Source: Lachnospiraceae bacterium (GTDB lineage: Bacteria; Bacillota; Clostridia; Lachnospirales; Lachnospiraceae). From it: DNA of 52,967 nt. Below the pieces are notes generated by a model. It was not told the origin of the DNA, ran no database searches, and saw only the letters and a program-made list of their open reading frames with translations. The stretch covers positions 1 to 52,967 of the forward strand of contig JAFSGE010000031.1 of NCBI GenBank assembly GCA_017434885.1. The letters run 5' to 3'. Of this stretch, positions 35,187 through 44,448 are shown piece after piece (the first letter of the stretch is position 1; the number at the start of each line of letters is the position of its first letter). The position numbers and the translations under genes are program-made.

Positions 35187-35234
35187 TTGACATCAGTTTT
35201 GTATAGTGATAATATATAGTTAACACGTGTTAAC
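35187..35234 (+). promoter_or_regulatory. Promoter and LacI-type operator of the pentose operon
   Basis: TTGACA (35187-35192), 17-base spacer, TAATAT (35210-35215). Directly downstream, over the expected start site, is the perfect 16-bp palindrome GTTAACACGTGTTAAC (35219-35234). It has the central CG and symmetric half-sites expected for LacI/GalR proteins, and the next gene encodes one, so negative autoregulation with induction by a pentose is likely. Confidence 0.8.
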
Positions 35235-35255
35235 AAACTGCAAAATGAGGTAGAA

Positions 35256-36302
35256 ATGGAAACAGTATCACGTATGACTTTAGAGGAAATAGCCAAGGAA
35301 ATCGGTATTTCCCGGACTACAATTTATAAAGTAATTAACAACAAAGGTTACGTCAGCGAAGAGACCAGCAGAATTGTTAACGAAGCACTCAAAAAGTACA
35401 ATTATGTAGAGAACAGAAATGCCAGAAATCTGGCAATGAACAAGCAATATACGATTGGCTATGTAGGATTTAAGTCTAAAAGTGCAAACTATTTTACTAC
35501 AGAAATCGGAAAAGGATTAAAAAGAGCGGTCAAGGAGTTCGGAGACGACGGACTTACCCTTCTGATTTCGGAGTTTGACGTAGAAAAGCCGGAAGAACAG
35601 CTTGCAGCTGTAGAGGAGATGCTTTCTCAGGGCGTTAAGGATTTTGTACTTGCTTATTCCAGAACGGAAACTATTCAGAAAATTTTGGAGTTGCTTCGCA
35701 TGGCAGAAGCCAGAGTGGTGCTTCTGAGCCGTGATTATCCTGAGGATGAAGATTGCTACTATGTTGGAGTAGATTATTACAAGAGCGGGCGTCTGGCTGC
35801 GGAACTGATGGGCAAGATTATTCCTAAAGGTAGTATCTATATACCTGTTACCGAAGAATATAAGACTAATACCGATATTCTTGCCAGATTGCAGGGCTTC
35901 ATGGATAAAATGGAAGAATATCAGGACATAACTCTCCTTCCCATTGCATACGGTTTGATAGAAGAAGATGCAATTGTGGATGCAATCAGAAAGTGTATTG
36001 ACAAAGAAGAAGGCCTTGCCGGAATTTTTGACCTCACATACAGACTGGATGTGATTGCCAAGGTACTTGGAGAGAAGAATCGCAAAGATATTAAACTGGT
36101 AGGTTTTGACCTGTTTGAGGAAATCAGGGGCTATGTGGAGGACTCATCCATTGATGCGGTGGTTTATCAGGACTTGAGTTATCAGGCATACAGGGCAGTG
36201 AAAATTCTGTTTAATGAGATGTGCTATGACAAACGCAAGGATGAGCGGAAGCATTATGCCAAGCTTGAAATTATCATGAAAGAGAACATTCAATATTTTT
36301 AA
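35256..36302 (+). CDS. LacI-family transcriptional regulator
   Basis: A 348-residue LacI/GalR repressor. The helix-turn-helix covers residues 5-30 (MTLEEIAKEIGISRTTIYKV), the hinge helix is near 50-60 (ENRNARNLAM), and a two-lobed sugar-binding domain spans 65-345, close to ribose/xylose-binding-protein folds. The spacing of 17 bases to the kinase gene and the operator upstream make it the controller of the four-gene pentose operon. The inducer is probably the operon's sugar substrate. Confidence 0.93.
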   Translation: METVSRMTLEEIAKEIGISRTTIYKVINNKGYVSEETSRIVNEALKKYNYVENRNARNLAMNKQYTIGYVGFKSKSANYFTTEIGKGLKRAVKEFGDDGLTLLISEFDVEKPEEQLAAVEEMLSQGVKDFVLAYSRTETIQKILELLRMAEARVVLLSRDYPEDEDCYYVGVDYYKSGRLAAELMGKIIPKGSIYIPVTEEYKTNTDILARLQGFMDKMEEYQDITLLPIAYGLIEEDAIVDAIRKCIDKEEGLAGIFDLTYRLDVIAKVLGEKNRKDIKLVGFDLFEEIRGYVEDSSIDAVVYQDLSYQAYRAVKILFNEMCYDKRKDERKHYAKLEIIMKENIQYF

Positions 36303-36319
36303 TATAAAGGAGGATTACA

Positions 36320-37789
36320 ATGCTGTACATAGGAATTGACTTAGGAACCAGTGCGGTAAAATTGTTATTAATGGATGGAGCAGGAAAGATTCAGAAGATT
36401 GTTTCCAAGGAATATCCGCTTTATTTCCCCAATCCCGGATGGTCGGAGCAGAAGCCGGAGGACTGGTATGAACAGACCATGGCAGGTATCAAGGAACTGA
36501 TAGCAGAGGCAGACAAGTCTCAGATTGCAGGTATCAGCTTTGGCGGACAGATGCACGGTCTTGTTATTTTAGATAAGGATGATAATGTAATTCGTCCCGC
36601 ACTTCTGTGGAATGACGGAAGAACATATGAAGAATGTGATTACCTGAATAACGTTATCGGAAAGGATAAGCTTTCAGAATATACAGCCAATATTTCCTTT
36701 ACCGGATTTACGGCACCTAAGGTGCTTTGGGTTAAGAATAAGGAACCTGAAAATTTTGCAAAGATTGCAAAGATTATGCTTCCTAAGGATTACATTGCAT
36801 ACAAACTCACGGGTGTAAACTGTACAGACGTATCCGATGCTTCCGGTATGCTTCTTATGGATGTGAAGAACCGCTGCTGGTCCAAAGAAATGTGTGACAT
36901 TTGCGGCATCACGGTAGACATGCTTCCTAAACTGTATGAAAGCTATGACTGTGTTGGTACAGTGACGAAGGAAATTGCGGAAGAACTTGGCATTCCTGAG
37001 AATGTTAAGGTGGCAGCAGGTGCAGGCGACAACGCGGCAGCAGCTGTGGGAACAGGTACGGTAGGAGACGGTATGTGTAATATCTCTCTGGGAACCAGCG
37101 GAACTATTTTTATCTCCTCCGAAAATTTTGGTGTGGATAAGTTTAATGCACTTCATGCTTTTGCACATGCTGACGGACATTATCATTTAATGGGATGTAT
37201 GTTAAGTGCAGCTTCCTGTAATACGTGGTGGATGGAAGAGATTATCGGAACAGATAAGTTTGCAGAGGAGCAGAAGGCGATTACGAAGCTTGGTGAAAAC
37301 CATGTGTACTTCCTGCCTTATCTGATGGGAGAGCGTTCTCCCCACAATAACCCTAACGCAAGAGGTACTTTCATCGGTATGACCATGGATACAAGCAGAG
37401 CAGATATGACACAGGCGGTCCTTGAAGGAGTTGCATTTGCCCTCAGAGATTCCTTTGAAGTGGCTAAGTCACTCGGCATTAAAATTGAGAGAACCAAGAT
37501 TTGCGGCGGCGGTGCAAAGAGTCCTCTTTGGAAAAAGATGATTGCCAACATCTTAAATGTGAAGGTAGATGTCATTGAAAGTGAAGAAGGTCCTGCTCTT
37601 GGTGGTGCGATGCTGGCAGCAGTTGCATGCGGCGAATATGCAAATGTGGAAGAAGCTGCGGCAAAGATTGTAAAGATTATCGATACTGTTGAACCGGAAG
37701 CAGAACTGGTTGAAAAATATGAAAAGAGATATCAGCAGTTTAAGGAAATTTATCCTGCCTGCAAACCTCTTTTTGACATCATTAAGTAG
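36320..37789 (+). CDS. xylB: FGGY-family sugar kinase, xylulokinase type
   Basis: A 489-residue kinase expected to phosphorylate D-xylulose to xylulose 5-phosphate, feeding the pentose phosphate pathway. The ATP-binding N-terminus GIDLGTSAVKLLLMD, the substrate-facing SFGGQMHGLVILD (xylulokinase-specific MHG), the catalytic Asp in GAGDNAAAA and the second-domain GGGAKSPLWKKMIA are all visible. AAGGAGG precedes the ATG. The neighbour is an L-fucose/L-arabinose-isomerase-like gene and not xylA, so another ketopentose such as ribulose or L-xylulose cannot be excluded. In this genome region it would use xylose made by GH3 and GH8. Confidence 0.88.
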   Translation: MLYIGIDLGTSAVKLLLMDGAGKIQKIVSKEYPLYFPNPGWSEQKPEDWYEQTMAGIKELIAEADKSQIAGISFGGQMHGLVILDKDDNVIRPALLWNDGRTYEECDYLNNVIGKDKLSEYTANISFTGFTAPKVLWVKNKEPENFAKIAKIMLPKDYIAYKLTGVNCTDVSDASGMLLMDVKNRCWSKEMCDICGITVDMLPKLYESYDCVGTVTKEIAEELGIPENVKVAAGAGDNAAAAVGTGTVGDGMCNISLGTSGTIFISSENFGVDKFNALHAFAHADGHYHLMGCMLSAASCNTWWMEEIIGTDKFAEEQKAITKLGENHVYFLPYLMGERSPHNNPNARGTFIGMTMDTSRADMTQAVLEGVAFALRDSFEVAKSLGIKIERTKICGGGAKSPLWKKMIANILNVKVDVIESEEGPALGGAMLAAVACGEYANVEEAAAKIVKIIDTVEPEAELVEKYEKRYQQFKEIYPACKPLFDIIK

Positions 37790-37804
37790 AAAGGAGAAAC
37801 AAAA

Positions 37805-38428
37805 ATGCAAATTTACAGTGTGACAGACGAAAAATTCAAGAAGTACGGTAAGGTTGTGGAAGGTATCGACTTTTCCGAACTGATTGCAAAAATGGAAGAA
37901 TGCACGCCTCTTCCCGAAGGAGTGGAGTATGTTCCCGGACTTCCTGAATTGGAGGCGCTTCCCGCAGCAAAAGAATTATCTGTTAAGACATACGGAGAAA
38001 TGCCTATTCAGGTAGGATATTGTAACGGACATAACTGTATGCTCAATGCCCTTGAGTATCACAGAGATTCCGAAATCAATATTGCAGCAACAGATGCGAT
38101 TCTGATGCTTGGCTGGCAGCCTGATATTACCGCAGACTTTACTTATGATACTTCTTTAGTAGAAGCATTCTTAGTACCCAAGGGAACTGCGGTTGAAGTA
38201 TATGCAACTACGCTTCATTATGCACCCTGCGGTGTGGACGGAGCCGGATTTAAGGTGGGTATCGTACTTCCCAAGGGAACAAACCTTGACCTCTCAGAGA
38301 AGCATGCAGGTGGAGAAGACGGACATCTCACAGCAGTAAATAAATGGTTGCTGGGTCATCCGGAGGGAGGGCTTGCAGAAGGAAGTCCCATGGGTCTTAT
38401 AGGAAAGAATCTGAATGTAAATGAATAA
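37805..38428 (+). CDS. DUF4867 family protein (cupin-like), sugar-operon member
   Basis: A 207-residue protein I recognise as DUF4867. It has no signal peptide. A central beta-rich region (about 75-180) has conserved His/Glu/Cys residues (YCNGHNCMLNALEYHRDSE, HYAPCGV), which suggests a cupin-type metal site as in YhcH/lyxose-isomerase-like proteins. AAAGGAG lies upstream of the ATG, and the gene is 15 bases after the kinase. Association with a kinase and isomerase suggests a role in interconverting or mutarotating the sugar. The reaction is not known. Confidence 0.75.
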   Translation: MQIYSVTDEKFKKYGKVVEGIDFSELIAKMEECTPLPEGVEYVPGLPELEALPAAKELSVKTYGEMPIQVGYCNGHNCMLNALEYHRDSEINIAATDAILMLGWQPDITADFTYDTSLVEAFLVPKGTAVEVYATTLHYAPCGVDGAGFKVGIVLPKGTNLDLSEKHAGGEDGHLTAVNKWLLGHPEGGLAEGSPMGLIGKNLNVNE

Positions 38429-38438
38429 AAAAAGTATA

Positions 38439-38516
38439 TGCCGGTAAAAGTGCCGGCAGGCAGGTGCGGAAACAGAAGTACCTGTGAAATAAGAATTGTA
38501 CTGTTTTAAAACAGTA
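38439..38516 (+). promoter_or_regulatory. Hairpin plus 18-bp palindrome before the isomerase-like gene
   Basis: TGCCGG (38439-38444) pairs with CCGGCA (38453-38458), without a T tract. Further on, TACTGTTTTAAAACAGTA (38499-38516) is a perfect 18-bp palindrome that could act as an operator or form a small hairpin. The 135-base gap is much larger than other gaps in the operon, so the isomerase-like gene may have separate control. Confidence 0.45.
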
Positions 38517-38563
38517 GAAATAAAGATGAAAACATTTTTTACAAATTAAGGAGGGTGTTTGAC

Positions 38564-40048
38564 ATGAACAATTTACCTAAAATCAAAATTGGTATCGTAG
38601 CAGTAAGCCGTGACTGTTTCCCTGAGGAACTGTCCGTAAACAGAAGAAAGGCGCTTGTAGAAGCTTACAAGGCAAAATATGATGCAGAAGACATTTATGA
38701 ATGTCCCATCTGTATCGTAGAAAGTGAAATCCATATGGTACAGGCTCTTGAAGATATCAAGAAGGAAGGCTGTAATGCACTTTGCGTATATCTTGGTAAC
38801 TTTGGTCCTGAAATTTCCGAAACATTACTTGCTAAGCACTTTGATGGTCCTTCCATTTTTGTTGCAGCAGCAGAAGAAAGCCAGAACGACTTAGTAGGCG
38901 GACGTGGTGATGCTTACTGTGGTATGTTAAATGCAAGCTACAACTTAAAGCTTCGTAATGTAAAAGCATATATCCCTGAATATCCTGTTGGAACAGCAGA
39001 GGAATGTGCTGACATGATTAACGAATTCGTGCCTATTGCAAGAGCAATCGTTGCACTTGGCGACCTTAAGATTATCAGCTTCGGTCCCAGACCGCTTAAC
39101 TTCCTTGCTTGTAATGCGCCCATTAAGCAGCTTTACAACCTTGGTGTAGAAATCGAAGAAAACTCCGAACTTGACTTATTCGAAGCATTCAAGAAGCATG
39201 AAGGTGACGAAAGAATTCCTGCTAAGGTGAAAGAAATGGAAGAAGAGCTTGGCGCAGGTAACATGAAGCCTGAAGTACTTCCTAAGCTTGCTCAGTATGA
39301 ATTAACACTTCTTGACTGGATTGATGAGCATAAGGGATATCGTAAGTATGTTGCTATCGCAGGTAAGTGCTGGCCCGCATTCCAGACACAGTTCGGATTT
39401 GTTCCCTGCTATGTAAACAGCCGTTTGACAGGTATGGGAATCCCTGTTTCCTGTGAAGTAGATATTTACGGATGTTTAAGCGAGTTTATCGGTGCTGCTG
39501 TAAGTAACGACATCGTTACTCTGCTTGATATCAACAACTCCGTACCTGCTGATATGTACGAAGAGTCCATTAAGGGCAAATTTGATTATACACATAAAGA
39601 TACCTTCATGGGATTCCATTGCGGAAATACCAACTCCAAGAAGCTTTCCTTCTGCAGCATGAAGTATCAGATGATTATGGCAAGAAACCTGCCTGAAGAA
39701 GTAACACAGGGTACTCTGGAAGGTGACATTGTTCCCGGCGATATTACATTCTATCGTCTCCAGTCTACAGCAGATAACAAGCTTCGTGCATACATTGCAC
39801 AGGGTGAAGTCCTTCCTGTGGCAACCAAGTCCTTTGGTGGTATCGGTGTATTCGCTATTCCTGAAATGGGAAGATTCTACCGTCACGTATTAATCGAAGG
39901 TAACTATCCTCACCATGGTGCGGTAGCATTCGGTCATTACGGAAAGGCTCTCTACGAAGTATTTAAGTATATTGGTGTTGAAGTGGATGAAATCGGCTTC
40001 AATCAGCCTAAGGGAATGCTTTATAAGACAGAGAATCCTTTTGCATAA
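38564..40048 (+). CDS. L-fucose/L-arabinose isomerase-like protein
   Basis: A 494-residue protein of the FucI/AraA-like isomerase superfamily, which converts aldoses to ketoses with Mn2+. The N-terminal Rossmann-like domains (KIGIVAVSRDCFPEEL, GCNALCVYLGNFGPE) are followed by the central domain and a C-terminal beta-barrel (PGDITFYRLQ, YPHHGAVAFGHYG). The ATG at 38564 is eight bases after AAGGAGGG; the GTG at 38555 lies on the site itself. Codon bias suggests high expression. It is the last gene of the LacI-controlled operon. The substrate is uncertain: pairing with a xylulokinase-type enzyme suggests a pentose, but family members include non-xylose isomerases. Confidence 0.85.
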   Translation: MNNLPKIKIGIVAVSRDCFPEELSVNRRKALVEAYKAKYDAEDIYECPICIVESEIHMVQALEDIKKEGCNALCVYLGNFGPEISETLLAKHFDGPSIFVAAAEESQNDLVGGRGDAYCGMLNASYNLKLRNVKAYIPEYPVGTAEECADMINEFVPIARAIVALGDLKIISFGPRPLNFLACNAPIKQLYNLGVEIEENSELDLFEAFKKHEGDERIPAKVKEMEEELGAGNMKPEVLPKLAQYELTLLDWIDEHKGYRKYVAIAGKCWPAFQTQFGFVPCYVNSRLTGMGIPVSCEVDIYGCLSEFIGAAVSNDIVTLLDINNSVPADMYEESIKGKFDYTHKDTFMGFHCGNTNSKKLSFCSMKYQMIMARNLPEEVTQGTLEGDIVPGDITFYRLQSTADNKLRAYIAQGEVLPVATKSFGGIGVFAIPEMGRFYRHVLIEGNYPHHGAVAFGHYGKALYEVFKYIGVEVDEIGFNQPKGMLYKTENPFA

Positions 40049-40098
40049 AGAGTAACCAAACGACGCCGCGCTTTGCGAGCCGTCTTATTGGGGTAAAA

Positions 40099-40137
40099 AG
40101 CCTGCGCGATTATACGATATAAGAGCGCAGGCTCTTT
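40099..40137 (+). terminator. Intrinsic terminator of the pentose operon
   Basis: AGCCTGCGC (40099-40107) pairs with GCGCAGGCT (40125-40133), loop of 17, followed by CTTTT. It lies close to the ribosome-binding site (GGAGGAA) of the next gene. Confidence 0.75.
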
Positions 40138-40154
40138 TAGTGGAGGAATGAAAA

Positions 40155-41513
40155 ATGGCGAAGAGTACTACGAAGGATATGACGAGCGGTTCGCCGATGA
40201 AGTTAATAGTGGGATTTGCGGTTCCGTTTATGTTTGGGCTGTTGTTTCAGCAGTTCTACAGTGTTGTGGATTCGATTATTGTAGGACGGTTTTTGGGCGT
40301 GAATGCACTTGCAGCGGTAGGGGCTACCGGTTCCTTGCATTTTTTGATAATCGGGTTTTCAAACGGGGTCTGTAATGGATTTATGATTCCTGTGACTCAT
40401 AAATTCGGGGCAAAAGATTATTCCGGTATGAAGCAGTTTATTGCGAACGCAGTTTGGCTGGGCGCGATGCTGGCGATGGTACTTACAGTTATTGTCAGTG
40501 TGCTTTGTAAGGAAATCTTGTTGCTGATGAATACACCGGAGGATATTTTGCAGGATGCGTATATTTATATTTTGATTATCTTTTTGGGGCTTCCGGCAAC
40601 TTATCTTTACAATATGCTGGCAGGAATCATCCGTTCCATGGGAGACAGTAAAACTCCGCTTAAATTTCTGATGCTGTCATCTTTTTTGAATATTGTGTTG
40701 GACCTTGTATGTATTGTGGTGCTTCATATGGGGGTGGCAGGTGCGGCTGTTGCTACTGTGGTTTCGCAACTTGTATCAGGATTACTTTGTCTGTTTTATG
40801 CAAAAAATAAATTTGAATTGTTGCAGATTTCAAAAGAAGAATGGAAAGTAAATACAGGTCATATGAAGGTTCTTTGTAATATGGGAATCCCCATGGGATT
40901 GCAATGCTCTGTGACAGCCGTTGGTTCCGTGATTTTACAGACTGCGGTAAACGGTCTGGGCTCCGTGGCAGTAGCGGCAGTAACGGCTTCCAATAAGGTA
41001 AGTATCTTCTTTTGCTGTCCCATTGATGCAATGGGGTCTACTATGGCAACTTATGCAGGACAAAACGTGGGAGCAGGAAAACTTGAGAGATTGGGAAAAG
41101 GTATCAAATCCTGTGCAGTGCTTGGAATACTGTATTCTGCTCTGGCTTTTACGGTGCTATACTTTGCAGGGGAAAGTCTGGCATCATTGTTTATTGATGG
41201 TGGAGAAGTGCAGATACTTGCGAATGCCCGTCAGATGCTTTTGACGAACAGCGCTTTTTATGCATTACTGGTATTTGTGAGTGTACTGCGTCTGACGATT
41301 CAGGGGGCGGGATTTAGTATGCTTGCTATTATGACGGGATTTTTTGAAATGGCGGCAAGAGCCATTGCGGGACTGGTTTTAGTTCCCAATTTCGGCTTTA
41401 CCGGCGTATGTTTTGCCAGTCCCCTGGCATGGGTGCTTGCCAACTTGTTTTTAATACCGGCTTACATCCATGTGCGCAGGAAACTGGAAAAAATGTTGAC
41501 TGTGAATACATAA
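40155..41513 (+). CDS. MATE-family multidrug/metabolite antiporter
   Basis: A 452-residue transporter with twelve predicted membrane helices in two homologous halves (repeat near residues 12-220 and 235-440), matching the MATE/DinF-NorM class. Conserved features are the N-terminal GFAVPFMFGLLFQQFYSVVD, the mid-helix LAGIIRSMGDSKTPL, and QNVGAGKLERLGKG in the second half. GGAGG is upstream. It exports cations/drugs using a Na+ or H+ gradient; the substrate is not predictable. It is convergent with the second GH2 gene, leaving only 24 bases between stops. Confidence 0.93.
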   Translation: MAKSTTKDMTSGSPMKLIVGFAVPFMFGLLFQQFYSVVDSIIVGRFLGVNALAAVGATGSLHFLIIGFSNGVCNGFMIPVTHKFGAKDYSGMKQFIANAVWLGAMLAMVLTVIVSVLCKEILLLMNTPEDILQDAYIYILIIFLGLPATYLYNMLAGIIRSMGDSKTPLKFLMLSSFLNIVLDLVCIVVLHMGVAGAAVATVVSQLVSGLLCLFYAKNKFELLQISKEEWKVNTGHMKVLCNMGIPMGLQCSVTAVGSVILQTAVNGLGSVAVAAVTASNKVSIFFCCPIDAMGSTMATYAGQNVGAGKLERLGKGIKSCAVLGILYSALAFTVLYFAGESLASLFIDGGEVQILANARQMLLTNSAFYALLVFVSVLRLTIQGAGFSMLAIMTGFFEMAARAIAGLVLVPNFGFTGVCFASPLAWVLANLFLIPAYIHVRRKLEKMLTVNT

Positions 41514-41537
41514 TGAGTGTAAACAGTGGCAGAAAAA

Positions 41538-43424
41538 TCAGTCTGCCAGTTTATTTACTTTTCGGTCATAAGTCAGAATACCGTTTACTTCCTCTTCTAT
41601 ATCGGAGAGCTGTGTGTAAACAGCACCTGACAGTCCCTGCTTTTGTAACGGAAGCAGGGATTTTTGGATTAGTGCGTCATAGGCGGCCTGCAATTCTTTT
41701 AAGGAGTCATAGCGCTTGTAACCGTAGACGCGTCCAACTGAGGAATGGTCTTTGATATGGCAGGCAAAACCGCCGTATTCAGACAGAAATAATGCCCGGT
41801 TATTCCATTTTTTTACAGATACTTTTAACGGACGGAAGTAATTGTGTTCACTGATAAAATCCCCTGCGCCCTGATCAAACCATCCACTGGCAGAATCAAT
41901 GAGGCGGCTGTTGTCTTTTTGTTTGATAAGTCCGGTAATGCGTTCGCTGTCGAATTGCCCCCATCCTTCGTTGAAAGGCACCCAGATGGCAATGCAGGGG
42001 AAGAAGGAAAGGATATCTACGGTTTCCAGACATTCTTTTTCCCATGCAGTACGTGCTGCTTCATCTGTTCTGGAAAACAGCGAGTAGCGGTTATCCTTCA
42101 CATGGGGCGTGAGCTTTGGAAACAAAGTCGGGAAGATGTTTACCGCAGGCATGTTGTAGGTGCTGCCACCGTTTACCATGTCCTGACAGACAATCATTCC
42201 GATTTTGTCACAATGGTAATACCATCTGGCGCACTCTACCTTGATATGCTTTCTCAGCATATTAAAGCCAAGCTTTTTCATGGTCGTGATGTCATAGAGC
42301 AGAGCTTCATCGGAAGGAGCGGTATAAAGTCCGTCCGGCCAATAACCCTGGTCAAGAACGCCCATTAAAAAATAAGGCTTATGATTTAAACAAAATACAG
42401 GAACTTCACCGTCTGTATTTTCTAATTGATGATGTTCTATGGTAAAGCTGCGCAGGGCAAAATAACTTGTCACTTTGTCGTTCCCGAATGAAATCTGCAA
42501 ATCATAGAGGGCAGGGCATTCAGGACTCCACGGATGGAAATCTTCCTCAGCAACGGTAAAGGAAACACAGACGTTGCTCTGACTTGTCTTTTCTGCAAGT
42601 GGAAAGACAAGTATCTGATTGCAGAGCTCCTTGCCGTCAAAAAGCGCGGTTACGGATAAAGAAATCTGTGAATTAGCCATTTCTGAGCCTGATAAGCTGT
42701 CTGTTGTCGGATTTTCAGGAGTAATATGAATATTTTGCACTAGTGAGAAGGATAAAGTGACTTTGCGGTTGTCAAAATCACTTTGCACCTGTATCTTTTG
42801 AATATAACAAGGTGCGACATATTCCAACCATACAGTCTGCCAGATACCGCTTTGCGCAGTATAAAAGATGCCGCCGCGTTTCAAGGTTTGTTTGCCTCTG
42901 GAATGACTTTTGGTATCGGTAAAGTCCTGTACACGGACTGTTAAAACATTGTTTTCGGGCAAAAGATAGGGAGTGATATCTGCCTCGAAAGGAAGATATC
43001 CGCCTTCGTGGGTGATGACAACATGGCCGTTTATCATGACCTGAGTGTGAGAATCAACTGCACCAAAGTGCAAAATAACCCTTTTCCCGGCAGAAAGCGC
43101 TTCTTTGTCGATAGGAAGTGCTTTGTGGTACCATAGATATTCGTCAGGTTTTAATTGTCTGCCTACACCGGATAGTGCAGCTTCCGGGGAAAACGGTACA
43201 AGAATTTCTCCGGGAAAGCTTGCAGGTAAATCAGGAGAGGCGGTAATGGCATAGTTCCATTTGCCGTTTAAATTGATATAAGAATCCCTTACCATCTGCG
43301 GACGGGGATATTCCGGTAAAACGTTGTTTATATCCAGTCTTTCACCAAAAACAGTGGTAAGAGGAGTGAGTTTATCATCTTCATGGGGACGAATTACACT
43401 TTTGGCTGCATCTAAAAGGTTCAT
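41538..43424 (-). CDS. Glycoside hydrolase family 2 enzyme (short form)
   Basis: A 628-residue GH2 enzyme: N-terminal sugar-binding jelly roll (about 25-205), Ig-like domain (210-325) and TIM barrel (330-620), without the extra C-terminal modules of the GH2 at 5098. The acid/base is Glu486 in VPFNEGWGQ and the nucleophile is Glu549 in FLSEYGGF. The start at 43424 is chosen for AAAGGAGG just upstream; the upstream in-frame ATGs at 43442 and 43463 have no site. No signal peptide is present. Its motifs fit beta-galactosidase/beta-glucuronidase-like members of uncertain substrate. It is monocistronic and divergent from the S4-domain gene. Confidence 0.88.
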   Translation of the reverse strand: MNLLDAAKSVIRPHEDDKLTPLTTVFGERLDINNVLPEYPRPQMVRDSYINLNGKWNYAITASPDLPASFPGEILVPFSPEAALSGVGRQLKPDEYLWYHKALPIDKEALSAGKRVILHFGAVDSHTQVMINGHVVITHEGGYLPFEADITPYLLPENNVLTVRVQDFTDTKSHSRGKQTLKRGGIFYTAQSGIWQTVWLEYVAPCYIQKIQVQSDFDNRKVTLSFSLVQNIHITPENPTTDSLSGSEMANSQISLSVTALFDGKELCNQILVFPLAEKTSQSNVCVSFTVAEEDFHPWSPECPALYDLQISFGNDKVTSYFALRSFTIEHHQLENTDGEVPVFCLNHKPYFLMGVLDQGYWPDGLYTAPSDEALLYDITTMKKLGFNMLRKHIKVECARWYYHCDKIGMIVCQDMVNGGSTYNMPAVNIFPTLFPKLTPHVKDNRYSLFSRTDEAARTAWEKECLETVDILSFFPCIAIWVPFNEGWGQFDSERITGLIKQKDNSRLIDSASGWFDQGAGDFISEHNYFRPLKVSVKKWNNRALFLSEYGGFACHIKDHSSVGRVYGYKRYDSLKELQAAYDALIQKSLLPLQKQGLSGAVYTQLSDIEEEVNGILTYDRKVNKLAD

Positions 43425-43674
43425 AAGAGCCTCCTTTTTCATAGTATAATAACAGTTTAACACAATCCGTGGGATTAATCACAGAAATCCGAGTATTTGG
43501 AACAACATTTTTATGGGAAATATTTTCTGATAGAAAATGAAAAAATTATAGAGGCATTTAGATAAACTTGTGATATGATAGTTTTGGCTGTCGGTTACTG
43601 ATAAAAGGGAAATAGGGTTACAGACGCCTGAAGTATTTGTATGAAAGGCAGAAGATAGCAGGATAGGAGCCGAT

Positions 43675-44436
43675 ATGGAGACAGATGAATTTTTGAAAAA
43701 GAGATTCCGGGAACTGGCTGATAAGGCGTATCGGAACAATATTTATACATTTACAGGCTTCCTCGGCATGTCGGAATTGTCGCACTTTTACAGCATGGAA
43801 CGGGAAGTGTCGTTTGTTCCGTGGGAAGCCTTTGGTGGGAGCGAAAGCTGCGAGAGGATGATGATTCGCTTCGGCAATGAAGAATTGTTTGGCTACACAG
43901 AGGAATTTCCGATAACGTGTTTGAGGATACAACCTTTAATGCAGAAGTTTGCGGATAAGCTCAGCCACAGGGACTTTCTCGGTGCACTTATGAATTTGGG
44001 AATAGAAAGAGATACCCTGGGAGATATTATTTTGAAAGAAAACGAGGGATATCTTTTTTGTACGCAGACCATAGCGCCTTATATTTGCGAAAATCTGACA
44101 CGGATAAAACATACACAGGTTCTTTGCAAAGAAGCAGAAGAAATTCCAATGGAAAAAGAAGAAGATTTGCAGGAAATAAAGATACAGGTATCCTCTGTGC
44201 GGATTGATGGTATGATTGCAAAGGTTTATCATTTTTCGCGTGGGGAAAGTATAGAGTACTTCCGACAGAAAAAGGTGTTTGTAAACGGAAGACTTTGTGA
44301 AAACAACAGTCATATCCTAAAAGAAGGCGATGTTGTAACAGTAAGAGGCTGCGGAAAATTTATTTTCGCAAAGAGTCAGGGACTTAGCAAGAAAGGGAAA
44401 ATGAACGTGGTGGTTTGCTGCTACGGAAAAAGATAG
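43675..44436 (+). CDS. YlmH-family RNA-binding protein with S4 domain
   Basis: A 253-residue protein. The N-terminal and middle domains follow the YlmH pattern (FTGFLGMSELSHFYSMER, FGGSESCERMMIRFG, LRIQP, HRDFLGALMNLGIERDTLGD) and residues 180-245 form an S4 RNA-binding domain (VRIDGMIAKVYHFSR, VFVNGRLCENNSH). The family is linked to ribosome rescue of stalled nascent chains in Firmicutes. It normally sits in the ylmD-ylmH-divIVA cluster; here it is alone between a GH2 gene and an AEC transporter, with no divIVA in the window. AGGATAGGAG precedes the ATG. Confidence 0.88.
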   Translation: METDEFLKKRFRELADKAYRNNIYTFTGFLGMSELSHFYSMEREVSFVPWEAFGGSESCERMMIRFGNEELFGYTEEFPITCLRIQPLMQKFADKLSHRDFLGALMNLGIERDTLGDIILKENEGYLFCTQTIAPYICENLTRIKHTQVLCKEAEEIPMEKEEDLQEIKIQVSSVRIDGMIAKVYHFSRGESIEYFRQKKVFVNGRLCENNSHILKEGDVVTVRGCGKFIFAKSQGLSKKGKMNVVVCCYGKR

Positions 44437-44448
44437 AGGAGAGATAAG

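Noticed and set aside
35219-35234. Catabolite repression (cre) site
   Set aside because: The palindrome is symmetric with a central CG, but it does not fit the usual TG-N-AANCG-N-TNNCA spacing well and lies next to its own LacI gene, so a dedicated operator is the simpler reading.
41408-41755. Plus-strand frame spanning the MATE and GH2 convergent junction
   Set aside because: It overlaps two well-supported genes on both sides and has no start site.
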